The notes under the pieces: generated by a model
What the model was told of the DNA's origin: nothing
The model's input: only the letters and a program-made list of their open reading frames with translations
Databases searched by the model: none
Source: Shimia ponticola
Lineage (GTDB): Bacteria; Pseudomonadota; Alphaproteobacteria; Rhodobacterales; Rhodobacteraceae
Direction of reading: 5' to 3'
Assembly (NCBI RefSeq): GCF_007995215.1
Contig: NZ_VCDK01000003.1
Location: 1-64,000, forward strand
Length of the DNA stretch: 64,000 bases
Made by a program: the position numbers and the translations under genes
Shown: piece by piece, positions 34,879 to 44,024 of the stretch
Layout of the letters: each line of letters starts with the position of its first letter
Position numbering within the stretch: position 1 is the stretch's first letter

Positions 34879-36327
34879 ATGGTATCCAAAGTCATTCCGG
34901 TCGACGACTTCGACCTTGTGATCTTTGGCGGCACAGGGGACCTCGCACGGCGCAAAATCCTGCCGGGTCTGTTTCGCCGCTTTATCGCGGGACAAATGCC
35001 GTCGACATCGCGGATCATTGGCGCGGCGCGCTCCGACATAGACAGCGACGGTTTCCGCGACCTGGTCAAGGATGCCATTGCCGAATTTGGAGGTCCTGAC
35101 CTTCAAGACAAGGATGAGCTTCCAGCCTTTCTTGCTCAGCTTGAATATGTCGCAATCGACGCAAAAGGGGATGCCGGTTGGCCCGAGCTGGCTGGGCTAG
35201 TTCGCAAGCAATTGGTCAATGCGTTCTATTTCTCGGTCGCACCCAGCCTGTTTGGCGATCTGGCAAAAAGACTGCACCAACACGACATCACTGATGCGAC
35301 CAGTCGGATCGTCGTGGAAAAGCCGTTTGGCCGCGACCTTGAAACTGCAAAGGCTCTGAACGCGACACTGTCGGATTTCTTTGACGAAGGTCAGATCTAT
35401 CGGATTGATCATTACCTTGGGAAAGAAACAGTTCAGAACCTGATGGCGGTTCGCTTTGGCAATGTTCTGTTCGAGCCGTTGTGGAACGCGAAATACATCG
35501 ATCACATCCAAATCACTGTCGCCGAAACCGTGGGGGTCGGCGGGCGTGGCACCTATTATGACCGTTCTGGCGCGATGCGCGACATGGTGCAAAACCACTT
35601 GATGCAGCTGCTGTGTCTGATCGCCATGGAACCACCGAGCCAATTCGAGCCGGACGCCGTGCGGGACGAAAAGCTGAAGGTCATCCGGGCGCTGCAACCT
35701 GTCGAGCCGCATCAAATGGTGCGGGGACAGTACGATGCCAGCGACGAAACGCCGTCCTACCGTGACGACGCCGAAAACCCACGCAGCCATACCGAAAGCT
35801 TTGTCGCGCTCAAAACGCATATCGCTAATTTCCGTTGGGCGGGCGTGCCGTTTTACCTGCGGACGGGCAAGCGCATGACCACGCGTGCCTCTGAGATCGC
35901 TGTTGTCTTTAAGCCGATCGCGCATTCGATCTTTGGGCCGGTCGAGGATGGCAATAACGTGCTGGCGATCCAGCTTCAGCCAAACGAAGGCATCACGCTT
36001 GATGTGACCATCAAGGAACCGGGACCCGGCGGCATGCGCTTGGTCAACGTGCCGTTGGATATGACCTTTGCCGAGGCATTGGGACCGGAGGCCGAAGCAC
36101 CAGAAGCCTATGAAAGACTGATCATGGATGTGATCCGCGGAAATCAGACTCTGTTCATGCGCGGAGATGAGGTCGAAGCCGCATGGGAATGGACCGATCC
36201 GTTGATTGCGGGGTGGGAGGCGCGCAATGACGTGCCAAAACCGTATGACACCGGATCCATGGGGCCACTGGACGCTCATGCTCTGATGCATCGTGACAAT
36301 CGCCAATGGCGCGAGGTGAAGGGATGA
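34879..36327 (+). CDS. zwf: Glucose-6-phosphate 1-dehydrogenase
   Basis: A 482-residue enzyme oxidising glucose-6-phosphate to 6-phosphogluconolactone with NADP/NAD. It has the Rossmann start DLVIFGGTGDLARRKILPGL, active-site YRIDHYLGKETVQNLM and VEKPFGRDLETAKALN. ATG 34879 with a GGAGA ribosome site is used rather than 34849. It heads a coupled zwf-pgl-pgi operon that feeds the Entner-Doudoroff and pentose phosphate routes. The 241-base space upstream contains no clear consensus promoter. Confidence 0.96.
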   Translation: MVSKVIPVDDFDLVIFGGTGDLARRKILPGLFRRFIAGQMPSTSRIIGAARSDIDSDGFRDLVKDAIAEFGGPDLQDKDELPAFLAQLEYVAIDAKGDAGWPELAGLVRKQLVNAFYFSVAPSLFGDLAKRLHQHDITDATSRIVVEKPFGRDLETAKALNATLSDFFDEGQIYRIDHYLGKETVQNLMAVRFGNVLFEPLWNAKYIDHIQITVAETVGVGGRGTYYDRSGAMRDMVQNHLMQLLCLIAMEPPSQFEPDAVRDEKLKVIRALQPVEPHQMVRGQYDASDETPSYRDDAENPRSHTESFVALKTHIANFRWAGVPFYLRTGKRMTTRASEIAVVFKPIAHSIFGPVEDGNNVLAIQLQPNEGITLDVTIKEPGPGGMRLVNVPLDMTFAEALGPEAEAPEAYERLIMDVIRGNQTLFMRGDEVEAAWEWTDPLIAGWEARNDVPKPYDTGSMGPLDAHALMHRDNRQWREVKG

Positions 36328-36995
36328 AATTGGAAACCTACGCAGACCGCGACATGATGATGATCGACCTCGCCAACCAACTGGCTGGCGATCTGGAAAG
36401 CTGTTTGCTGCACCACGACACTGCCAGTTTCGTGGTGCCGGGCGGCACGACGCCGGGGCCGATCTTTGACAATCTGTGCGCCGCGGCGCTTGATTGGGAC
36501 CGCGTGCATGTCATGCTCAGCGACGAACGCTGGGTACCAGAGGACAGTCCGCGTTCGAATACTGGCCTTTTGCGCGCGCGGCTGTTTCAAAACCGCGCTG
36601 CCGAGGCGCATTATGTCCCGCTTTACGCCGAGGCTGACGCCCCGGAGGACGCCTTGCCAGATCTGATTGCAGCCGTTGAGCGAGAAATGCCGATTTCAGT
36701 GCTGTTGTTGGGTATGGGCGCCGATATGCACACCGCCTCACTCTTTCCGGGTGCTGACAATCTGGCAGCGGCGCTTGAGCCAACCGCGCCTGCCTTGATG
36801 GCCATGCGCGCGCCGGGCGCGCCAGAACCCCGGATCACCCTGACGGCATCGGTCTTGGCCGGCGCCATGACAACGCATGTGGTAATCACTGGCGACGAAA
36901 AACGTGCTGCGCTGGATGCTGCGCAGACTCTGTCACCCCAAGAGGCGCCAATTTCGGTCGTCTTGCGCAACGCAACAGTTCATTGGGCCCCTTGA
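36324..36995 (+). CDS. pgl: 6-phosphogluconolactonase
   Basis: A 223-residue DevB/Pgl-type lactonase (NagB-like fold). It has VVPGGTTPGPIFDNL near the N-terminus, LSDERWVPEDSPRSNTGLL and the GMGADMHTASLFPG loop. It hydrolyses the product of Zwf. Its ATG overlaps the zwf stop by 4 bases (ATGA), and it is 3 bases from pgi. Confidence 0.94.
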   Translation: MKLETYADRDMMMIDLANQLAGDLESCLLHHDTASFVVPGGTTPGPIFDNLCAAALDWDRVHVMLSDERWVPEDSPRSNTGLLRARLFQNRAAEAHYVPLYAEADAPEDALPDLIAAVEREMPISVLLLGMGADMHTASLFPGADNLAAALEPTAPALMAMRAPGAPEPRITLTASVLAGAMTTHVVITGDEKRAALDAAQTLSPQEAPISVVLRNATVHWAP

Positions 36996-36998
36996 TCC

Positions 36999-38585
36999 AT
37001 GTTCCATGACTTGATTTCCAACTGGTCCAAGAAATCCGACCGCAAGATCATTGATCTGCTGGCTGAAGGGGATCGTGCCTCTGATTTTTCGGTGAGGTCA
37101 GACGGGCTTCTGTTTGACTACTCGAAGACCAATATCGACACAGCAGATCGCGCTGCGCTCTTGGCGCTGGCTGACGCCTGTAATTGGACGTCCAAGCGGG
37201 ATGCGATGTTCAATGGTGCGGCCATCAATGAAACCGAAGGCCGCGCAGTGCTGCACACGGCACTCCGCAGTCATTCGGAACCCGTGCTTGTCGACGGTGA
37301 AGACGTTATCCCCGGAGTGCGCGAGACGCTTGCTCGGATGCGTGCATTTGCGTCCGACGTGCGAAGCGGCGCATTTCAGGGGCAGGGCGGCAAGATCACC
37401 GATGTTATCAACATCGGCATTGGCGGTTCGGACCTTGGGCCTGCAATGGCCGTACAGGCGCTGTCGCCCTACGCTGATGGACCGCGGTGTCATTTCGTCT
37501 CGAACGTGGACGGGGCGCACGTCGCCGACACGCTGGCGGACCTGGACCCCGAGACGACACTCGTGATTGTGGCGTCCAAGACGTTTACGACCATCGAAAC
37601 CATGACAAACGCTGAGACTGCGCGCGCATGGATGGCAAAAACCGTTTCTGACACCGGAGCACAATTTGCAGCACTGAGCACAGCTGCTGACAAGACGGCT
37701 GCGTTTGGGATCGCGGCGGAGCGGGTGTTTGGCTTCGAAGATTGGGTTGGCGGTCGTTATTCCATGTGGGGGCCAATTGGTCTGTCTTTGATGCTTGCCA
37801 TCGGGGCAGATGATTTTGATGCCTTCCTCGCGGGCGGCGCGGCTATGGACACGCATGTGCGCGCAGCACACGGTGCCGACAATATGCCCCTGATGCTGGC
37901 TCTGGTTGGGCTTTGGCACAATCAGGTTTGCGGCTACGCAACACGCGCTGTTCTGCCTTATGAACAACGCCTTGCGCGTCTGCCTGCCTACCTTCAACAG
38001 CTCGAAATGGAGAGCAACGGCAAGTCCGTCTCGATGGACGGCGAGACGCTCGATTATCACTCTGGACCCATTGTCTGGGGTGAGCCGGGCACCAACGGTC
38101 AACACGCGTTCTACCAGCTGATCCACCAAGGCACGCGGGTCGTCCCGTGTGAATTCATCATTGCCGCCGAAGGACATGAACCAGAACTGGCCCACCAGCA
38201 CCGTCTGCTGCAGGCGAATTGTCTGGCACAGTCAGAAGCGTTGATGCGCGGGCGGACATTGGATGAGGCCCGTGAAAAGGTGGCAGACATGTTCGAAGGC
38301 GCAGAGCTTGAGCGTCAGGCGAAACACCGGGTGTTTCCTGGAAACCGCCCAAGTACAACGCTTTGCATCCCAAAGCTCACGCCGTACGTCCTGGGGCAGA
38401 TCATTGCGCTTTATGAGCATCGGGTCTTTATCGAAGGCGTGATCCTCGGGATTAATTCCTACGACCAATGGGGCGTCGAATTGGGTAAGGAGCTTGCCAC
38501 GGCGTTGGGTCCGATCATGGATGGAACCGAGCCTGCAGACGGCAAAGACGCTTCCACCCAGCAACTGGTAGACTACCTGCGTTAA
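36999..38585 (+). CDS. pgi: Glucose-6-phosphate isomerase
   Basis: A 528-residue phosphoglucose isomerase. It has the signatures [33 protein letters not shown] and [16 protein letters not shown], plus catalytic ESNGKSV and [16 protein letters not shown] with [16 protein letters not shown]. Length is typical. It is the last gene of the operon. Its stop overlaps that of the thioesterase gene in TTAA. Confidence 0.97.
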   Translation: MFHDLISNWSKKSDRKIIDLLAEGDRASDFSVRSDGLLFDYSKTNIDTADRAALLALADACNWTSKRDAMFNGAAINETEGRAVLHTALRSHSEPVLVDGEDVIPGVRETLARMRAFASDVRSGAFQGQGGKITDVINIGIGGSDLGPAMAVQALSPYADGPRCHFVSNVDGAHVADTLADLDPETTLVIVASKTFTTIETMTNAETARAWMAKTVSDTGAQFAALSTAADKTAAFGIAAERVFGFEDWVGGRYSMWGPIGLSLMLAIGADDFDAFLAGGAAMDTHVRAAHGADNMPLMLALVGLWHNQVCGYATRAVLPYEQRLARLPAYLQQLEMESNGKSVSMDGETLDYHSGPIVWGEPGTNGQHAFYQLIHQGTRVVPCEFIIAAEGHEPELAHQHRLLQANCLAQSEALMRGRTLDEAREKVADMFEGAELERQAKHRVFPGNRPSTTLCIPKLTPYVLGQIIALYEHRVFIEGVILGINSYDQWGVELGKELATALGPIMDGTEPADGKDASTQQLVDYLR

Positions 38586-39049
38586 AGTTGCTCGGCACCG
38601 TCGCGCAACACGAAGGATTTGCGCCAAGCCTCTGGCAAAGCGATCTTTTTGCCGTCTTGATTCAGCAGGACCAGGACGGCATTTCCGCCGGTCGTCTGCC
38701 GTCCGTTGACCCAAACGCCATATTCCATGGCCCAAGACGTCCGACGCATGCTGATCGTGCGTCCCGTTACCACATATTCATCGTTCAATAGAACCTCGCC
38801 CAGAAACTCTAGGCCGATGTTGCGCAGTACGATCCGGGGACGTTCGTCGCCGTAATCCGAGATGCCGTAATCCCTGAAATACTGGATGCGAAAGTTTTCG
38901 AACCACCGCAGGTAGGCCGCGTTATTGACGTGGTTCAGAACATCAAGTTCACCAAAGCGCACGCGATCTTTCATTCCGAAATTCCAAGGGCTTGGAATGC
39001 CTTCTTCACGAAGTTGTTCGGGGGTTAGAGGGGTCAGAAAGGGCGTCAT
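38582..39049 (-). CDS. Acyl-CoA thioesterase (4HBT hot-dog fold)
   Basis: A 155-residue hot-dog protein. The 4HBT active-site region is [20 protein letters not shown], with the conserved Asp before the VNNAAY helix, and the strand [20 protein letters not shown]. It probably hydrolyses an acyl- or aryl-CoA, but the substrate is unknown. It is a single gene, with the tRNA-Gly gene just upstream on the same strand. Confidence 0.87.
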   Translation of the reverse strand: MTPFLTPLTPEQLREEGIPSPWNFGMKDRVRFGELDVLNHVNNAAYLRWFENFRIQYFRDYGISDYGDERPRIVLRNIGLEFLGEVLLNDEYVVTGRTISMRRTSWAMEYGVWVNGRQTTGGNAVLVLLNQDGKKIALPEAWRKSFVLRDGAEQL

Positions 39050-39072
39050 GGGTGTCCCTCATCGGCGCGGTA

Positions 39073-39146
39073 TGGAGCGGGTAACGGGAATCGAACCCGT
39101 AACTTAAGCTTGGGAAGCTCGCGTGATACCTTTTCACCATACCCGC
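39073..39146 (-). tRNA. tRNA-Gly(CCC)
   Basis: A 74-base tRNA with encoded CCA. The acceptor is GCGGGTA/TACCCGC (one end is the discriminator T), and the T arm is GGGTTCGATTCCC. The anticodon loop TTCCCAA gives anticodon CCC, reading glycine GGG. The anticodon stem has an imperfect outermost pair (C opposite A). It is between the thioesterase gene and the transporter operon's ATPase. Confidence 0.95.
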
Positions 39147-39207
39147 GCTCTGGACGCGGTGGATACGCTCCGGCCCAACCGCCGTCAAGCGACGACTTGA
39201 TCTTGGA

Positions 39208-40257
39208 TCAGCGCACCGCAAGCCCTTCGCCGTCAAAGAAATGCAGGCGCTCTTGGGGGAATTCCAGACCGACGGTCTCACCGGGTTTCAACTCGGTTTC
39301 GCCACCGACGCGGACGGTCATCTGGCCAACTTCGCCGCAATCCAGAATGACAAAGCAATCCGCGCCAAGGTATTCGACGACGTCGACCGTGCCGTCGATG
39401 GCGCCGGTTCCTGTATCGCCAACCCCGATGTGCTCTGGCCTGATCCCAAGATGCTCTGCGGCGCGCAGGCCGGAAAAAGCACCGCCGCGACCTCCAGACA
39501 GTCTGTACTGCCCGTTGGCCGTCGTGCAGGGGATGACATTCATCTTGGGCGAGCCGATGAATTGAGCGACGAAAAGGTTGGCTGGGTTTTCATAGAGCTC
39601 GCGCGGGGACCCGACCTGCGCGATGGTTCCGAATTCCAGAACCACGATCTTGTCAGCCAGCGTCATCGCTTCGACTTGATCATGCGTCACATAGATCATT
39701 GTTGCGCCAAGGGATTGGTGTAGCTTTGCGATCTCATAGCGCATTTCGACCCGGAGAGCCGCGTCTAGGTTTGAGAGTGGCTCATCAAACAAGAAGGCCG
39801 TTGGTTCACGGACAATCGACCGTCCGATGGCAACGCGCTGACGCTGACCGCCTGACAAGTCCTTGGGGCGGCGATCCAGATAGGCATCCAGTTTCAGCAC
39901 TTTGGCTGCGGCGTTCACCTTTTCGGCGACCTCGGCCTTTGGCACACCCGCCGTTTTCAACGAGAACCCCATGTTCTCACGCACGGACATATGCGGGTAG
40001 AGCGCGTAGGATTGAAACACCATCGTCAACCCGCGCTTGGCAGGGGGCTCTGGCGTCACGTCCCGTCCATCGATCTTGATCGCCCCGCGCGATGTCTCTT
40101 CCAGCCCGCCGATCATCCGCAAGAGAGTAGATTTCCCACAGCCAGACGGTCCAACGAAGATCACGAACTCGCCATCTTCAATCTCAAGATCGACACCCTT
40201 AATGACCTGAGCAGAGCCGAACCACTTTTCTACGGCTTCAAGTTTGATTGCACCCAT
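39208..40257 (-). CDS. Carbohydrate ABC transporter ATPase (MalK/UgpC type)
   Basis: A 349-residue CUT1-family ATPase. Walker A is GPSGCGKST, the signature is [15 protein letters not shown], Walker B is [11 protein letters not shown] and the switch His is in [15 protein letters not shown]/regulatory domain fills the C-terminal third ([24 protein letters not shown]). ATG 40257 has an AAGGAG ribosome site and overlaps the glycosidase stop by one to three bases. The start at 40287 is rejected. It is the last gene of the lacI-led operon and powers the two permeases upstream. Confidence 0.95.
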   Translation of the reverse strand: MGAIKLEAVEKWFGSAQVIKGVDLEIEDGEFVIFVGPSGCGKSTLLRMIGGLEETSRGAIKIDGRDVTPEPPAKRGLTMVFQSYALYPHMSVRENMGFSLKTAGVPKAEVAEKVNAAAKVLKLDAYLDRRPKDLSGGQRQRVAIGRSIVREPTAFLFDEPLSNLDAALRVEMRYEIAKLHQSLGATMIYVTHDQVEAMTLADKIVVLEFGTIAQVGSPRELYENPANLFVAQFIGSPKMNVIPCTTANGQYRLSGGRGGAFSGLRAAEHLGIRPEHIGVGDTGTGAIDGTVDVVEYLGADCFVILDCGEVGQMTVRVGGETELKPGETVGLEFPQERLHFFDGEGLAVR

Positions 40258-41519
40258 CACGTGGCTCCTTGTGAGGGCGATGCCCAAGCCAGCCAGATGG
40301 CCGCCGTCCAGGTGAATGTGCCGCCACCGGCGGCTTCGCCGGTGTGGGGATCAAAATATTCGGCAAAGCCGTGCCGTGCAATGACATCCGCCGTGGCTTG
40401 TCGCAGTGCCTCGCCACGGTCGGTGAGCCCGCGTTCCTTCAGGCCGATGGCGATCAAAGAGTTGATGATGCCCCATGTAGGCCCACGCCAATAGCGTTTG
40501 GCGTCAAAGCGGTCGGAAGCCGGATCGTGGCTTGGCACCGGATAGGTGCAGAGGTTCGTGATCCGGTCGTATTGCTCGACCATGGCCGGGTTATCGATAC
40601 CTGCGTACCAATTCAGGAACGAAGCGTTCGACACGCAATTGGCCCATGCGCCGGACCGTGCGTCGCGTGCGTCATAACATTTCAGGTCAGGGTTCCAGAG
40701 GGTGGAGGCGCCGTTTTCAAGGGTTTGAATGTCCTCCTCGATGGCGCTCACATCCTCACCCAACGCCCGACCCAGATCGGCCAGATCACGCTGCGCGCGC
40801 AAGAGGATGAACGTCATCGTCGGATCAGCCACGCGGAATGGGTTTTCCTTCAGCAGAGCGGCCTCATCCCAATTCAGACGGCGGCCAAGTTGAACGAGCC
40901 AGATGTATCTGTCGTAATCATATTTCGTGGGCCGCATTGCCGGATCAACATGCGACGTGTCGCGGCGCGTGTATTCGCCAACACCCGTCGGATCGATGCC
41001 AGCCATTGCACCATCCCAGTCCGGAGTGTTGTCGCGCCCGGCCTCCCATGGATGAGTGACGCAGACCGCGCCTTGATCCAGCCGCCAGTCCATGAACCAG
41101 CGATGCCATGCCAAGAGCTTGGGAAAGAGGGCCGCCAACGGCGCGCGTCCTGCCTCTGGATCCGCCTCATAGACCCGCTTGGCAAAGCTCGCTGCCACTG
41201 GCGGCTGACTGATACCAGAAGACGGGATGGGACCAATTCCGCCCCAGACGTCTGGTCCCGGGAAATACCCAGGATCGGGTTTGTGAAACAGGATATGGGG
41301 CACCATTCCGTTAGGCCACTGGCCAACAAATAGCGTCTCAAATTCTTGCCACGCTCTGGGAATATCAAACGTCGCAAACCCCCACGCCGCAAAGGCGGAA
41401 TCCCAGTTCCATTGGTAGGGATAAAGGCCCGCTGTGGGGACGGTATATCCGCCCCGGTCATTGCCGCGCAAAATTGCGCGCGCTTGTTCGTCCATAGAAG
41501 GAGACACTTGCGTATTCAT
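40257..41519 (-). CDS. GH63-like glycoside hydrolase (glycosylglycerate hydrolase type)
   Basis: A 420-residue (alpha/alpha)6-barrel-type protein, the length of the mannosylglycerate/glucosylglycerate hydrolases. Visible motifs are [15 protein letters not shown] (residues about 34-48), [16 protein letters not shown] with Asp163 in GRDN as likely acid, and [13 protein letters not shown] with Glu395 as likely base, followed by [11 protein letters not shown]. There is no signal peptide, so it acts in the cytoplasm on an imported substrate. It sits between permease and ATPase genes, overlapping both. A trehalase-like specificity is a less likely alternative. The substrate assignment is inference. 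Confidence 0.78.
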   Translation of the reverse strand: MNTQVSPSMDEQARAILRGNDRGGYTVPTAGLYPYQWNWDSAFAAWGFATFDIPRAWQEFETLFVGQWPNGMVPHILFHKPDPGYFPGPDVWGGIGPIPSSGISQPPVAASFAKRVYEADPEAGRAPLAALFPKLLAWHRWFMDWRLDQGAVCVTHPWEAGRDNTPDWDGAMAGIDPTGVGEYTRRDTSHVDPAMRPTKYDYDRYIWLVQLGRRLNWDEAALLKENPFRVADPTMTFILLRAQRDLADLGRALGEDVSAIEEDIQTLENGASTLWNPDLKCYDARDARSGAWANCVSNASFLNWYAGIDNPAMVEQYDRITNLCTYPVPSHDPASDRFDAKRYWRGPTWGIINSLIAIGLKERGLTDRGEALRQATADVIARHGFAEYFDPHTGEAAGGGTFTWTAAIWLAWASPSQGAT

Positions 41520-42736
41520 CCTTTTACACTCCCGGCCGTCAGGCCCTTGGTCATGAATTTTTCAAGGCCCAGGAACAACACCATGACGGGGATCGTGGCG
41601 ATCACGGCCCCGGCCATCAGATGCTCTCTTGGGATTTCAGAGCTGTTCAGCATTGCGACGCCACGCGTCAGCGTAAAGATCGACGGATCATCCAGCAGCA
41701 TGAAGGCGAGCAGGAATTCGTTCCACGCGATCATGAAGACATAAAGGCTGACCGAAGCAAGCGCGGGCAGGGCAAGCGGCAGCGTGATCTTCCAGATCAC
41801 CTGCAGGCGGTTCAAACCGTCCATCAGGCCTGCTTCCTCGACCTCGGCAGGCAAGCCGCGGAAGTAGCCTTGGAGCATATAAAGCGCGACGGGGATCGTC
41901 GTGACAGGGTAAATCAGAACAATCCCAATAATGGTGTTGCGCAGCCCGGTGATCGAAAACGCGATGTAGATCGGTAGCGCCAGAACGATCATAGGCACCA
42001 TGTAGATCAGCAGGATTGACCGCGAAAACGCTGCACGACCGCGAAATTGCAGCCGCGCGACAGCATAGGCGCCCGGGATTGAAAACGCGAGCGTGATGAT
42101 CACCGTCAGGACCGACACGTAGAAGCTCGTCCACATGTAGGTGCCAAAGTTAAAGTCGCGGAACAACTCATGATAGCTGCGGAACAGTGCCCAGCCTTTG
42201 TCCAGTTCAATCGAGAAATCGAGCGGGTTTTGCAGAAGCGCCGACTGCGACTTCAGCGACGTCATCACCATCACGTAGAATGGGATCAGGACGATTGCCG
42301 TGAAAAAGATGTAGCCAAACCCGGTGAGGAACCTGATCCACGCTTCTTCCATTTCATGGCGTGTCAAAGATCCCCGTGGAATCCCGGCGAAAATCATGGC
42401 CGTCGAATATCCGAAGATGAAGCCGAGAAGACCGTTTACGACAGCCTGCAGGCCTGCGCCTTGGTTCGTCACTATTGGCGCACCAACTTGGCCCCCGACC
42501 AGCCCGATGATGGCCAACCCGACCGCCATAACGACCCCGACAATCGGCGCGCGTGCCAAGGGCATAATCGCCCCCATGCTGAGCGCACCGCCGAGGATCA
42601 GGCTGAAAAAGAGAGTGGGTCGATACGCGTTGCCCGTCGCAAAGGACATCACCACAGACACGGTCGTCGCGAGGATAAACAACCACAGCGCACCGATGAT
42701 CGGGCCGGTGACAAACCCATTGCGCAACAGCTTCAT
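41516..42736 (-). CDS. ABC sugar permease, MalG type, with extra N-terminal membrane domain
   Basis: A 406-residue inner-membrane permease. The C-terminal about 270 residues form a normal MalG subunit (helix at about 137-160, EAA loop in EEAGLMDGLNRLQVIWKITL). The first about 125 residues are additional: four hydrophobic helices at roughly 12-32, 40-60, 64-84 and 95-118, with no counterpart in MalG. The ATG overlaps the MalF-like gene stop (ATGA). The extension is in frame without any internal stop, so it is a real fusion. Its function is unknown. Confidence 0.88.
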   Translation of the reverse strand: MKLLRNGFVTGPIIGALWLFILATTVSVVMSFATGNAYRPTLFFSLILGGALSMGAIMPLARAPIVGVVMAVGLAIIGLVGGQVGAPIVTNQGAGLQAVVNGLLGFIFGYSTAMIFAGIPRGSLTRHEMEEAWIRFLTGFGYIFFTAIVLIPFYVMVMTSLKSQSALLQNPLDFSIELDKGWALFRSYHELFRDFNFGTYMWTSFYVSVLTVIITLAFSIPGAYAVARLQFRGRAAFSRSILLIYMVPMIVLALPIYIAFSITGLRNTIIGIVLIYPVTTIPVALYMLQGYFRGLPAEVEEAGLMDGLNRLQVIWKITLPLALPALASVSLYVFMIAWNEFLLAFMLLDDPSIFTLTRGVAMLNSSEIPREHLMAGAVIATIPVMVLFLGLEKFMTKGLTAGSVKG

Positions 42737-43971
42737 AGCCCTTCCTCCCGGCTGATGAATCGGAAGAAGAAGAAACTGAACATCAGCAGGCAGCCAAAGA
42801 TGACCACGGCCACAGCCGCGCCCGCACCGATGTTTGAGATTGCAAAGGCCTGCTCATAAACGTTGACGGTCAGTGTCCGTGTGCCCGCGTTCCCGCCGGT
42901 CAAAAGGAAGATGTCGTCAAACTTGTTGAACGTCCAAATGAAGCGCAGCAGGAACAGCACCGACAGGATGCCAAGCAACATTGGCAGGCTGAGATACCAA
43001 AACTTTTGAAACGGGGAGGCGCCATCCATATCAGCGGCCTCGTACATGTCGGTGTCTATCGACTGCATCCGCGCGAGGATGAACAGGAACGACAGCGGAA
43101 AGTACCGCCAGATCTCGAACACAGTGACCATGATCAAGGCGAGGGGGCGCTGACCAAAGAAGTTGATCGTCTCATTGGTGACACCCATCTGGATGAGCAG
43201 CGCATTGATCGATCCCGAAAACGGATCAAACAGGTTCACCCATGTGAAGGCGACCGCAATGATCGGGGCCACGTAAGGAAACAGGTAAAGGCCCCGCAAC
43301 ACCCCCTGACCGCGAAAGCTTTTGTTCAGCAAAAGAGCCGCGAACAATCCAACCACGAGCGCGCCGACCGTGCCGAAGACCGTGTAGAAAATCGTGGCCC
43401 ACATGACTGTGACGAACTCATCCGCATCAAAAATGCGGGTGAAGTTTTCCAGCGTGAATTCGGTATTCGTCAGGATGTTGTCTGCATCGCCGGTTGCGCG
43501 AGGCTCGGTGTCATCCTCCAGCGCATCTTCGAGCGCGTCAGCATCGCCGTCCAACGTCACTGGGATCATCAGCGTCAAACGTTCGCCGGGTTCCAGCGTG
43601 CCGATAGTGCAGGTCAATTGGCTGGCTGACAGTTCGCACTGCTCGGGTAATTCACCAAGTGTCGCGGCGTCCGGCACTATGTCTGTGAATTCCACATTTA
43701 GGATTGGCTCGTCCTGACTGCGGTTTTGAATGCGGTAGCGGACGGCCTGATCAGGATCTCCTGCATTCCGCAGGTCCTCACGGACAACGGGAACGACCGG
43801 ACGCAGATCCGCCAAGCCAATCGGTTTGAAGCTGATCCAGAAAATGGCCAGCAACGGCAGGATCACAACCAAAGAGACGATTGTGATCGTCGGCAGCAAA
43901 AGCGACCACGCCAAACGCGCTTCGCGCTTTTGCAGCGGTCCGGTGCCTTTGGGTGGATGAGCGGTTTGCAT
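42733..43971 (-). CDS. ABC sugar permease, MalF type, with DUF11-like periplasmic insertion
   Basis: A 412-residue permease. Helix 1 is at about residues 22-48. A large loop then extends to about residue 170, before the standard MalF core (FVTVMWATIFYTVFGTVGAL, EAA loop YEAADMDGASPFQKFWYLSL). The loop contains a beta-sandwich-like unit (VRYRIQNRSQDEPILNVEFT, then LTCTIGTLEPGERLTLMIPV) resembling DUF11 surface repeats, with two Cys (about 112 and 121), and an acidic linker. ATG 43971 is chosen over 43977, because AGGAG directly abuts the latter. It follows the binding-protein gene by 53 bases. Confidence 0.87.
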   Translation of the reverse strand: MQTAHPPKGTGPLQKREARLAWSLLLPTITIVSLVVILPLLAIFWISFKPIGLADLRPVVPVVREDLRNAGDPDQAVRYRIQNRSQDEPILNVEFTDIVPDAATLGELPEQCELSASQLTCTIGTLEPGERLTLMIPVTLDGDADALEDALEDDTEPRATGDADNILTNTEFTLENFTRIFDADEFVTVMWATIFYTVFGTVGALVVGLFAALLLNKSFRGQGVLRGLYLFPYVAPIIAVAFTWVNLFDPFSGSINALLIQMGVTNETINFFGQRPLALIMVTVFEIWRYFPLSFLFILARMQSIDTDMYEAADMDGASPFQKFWYLSLPMLLGILSVLFLLRFIWTFNKFDDIFLLTGGNAGTRTLTVNVYEQAFAISNIGAGAAVAVVIFGCLLMFSFFFFRFISREEGL

Positions 43972-43992
43972 TGACATCTCCTGCGGAGGGTT

Positions 43993-44015
43993 CGCCCCGG
44001 GACATGCCCGGAGCG
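43993..44015 (-). other. Stem-loop between binding-protein and permease genes
   Basis: Arms CGCTCCGGG and CCCGGGGCG (minus strand) form nine pairs, including one T-G, around a 5-base loop. There is no T-run, so it is more likely an mRNA stabiliser or partial attenuator than a full terminator. Such hairpins after binding-protein genes let the cell make more binding protein than membrane subunits. Confidence 0.55.
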
Positions 44016-44024
44016 AAAGATCGT

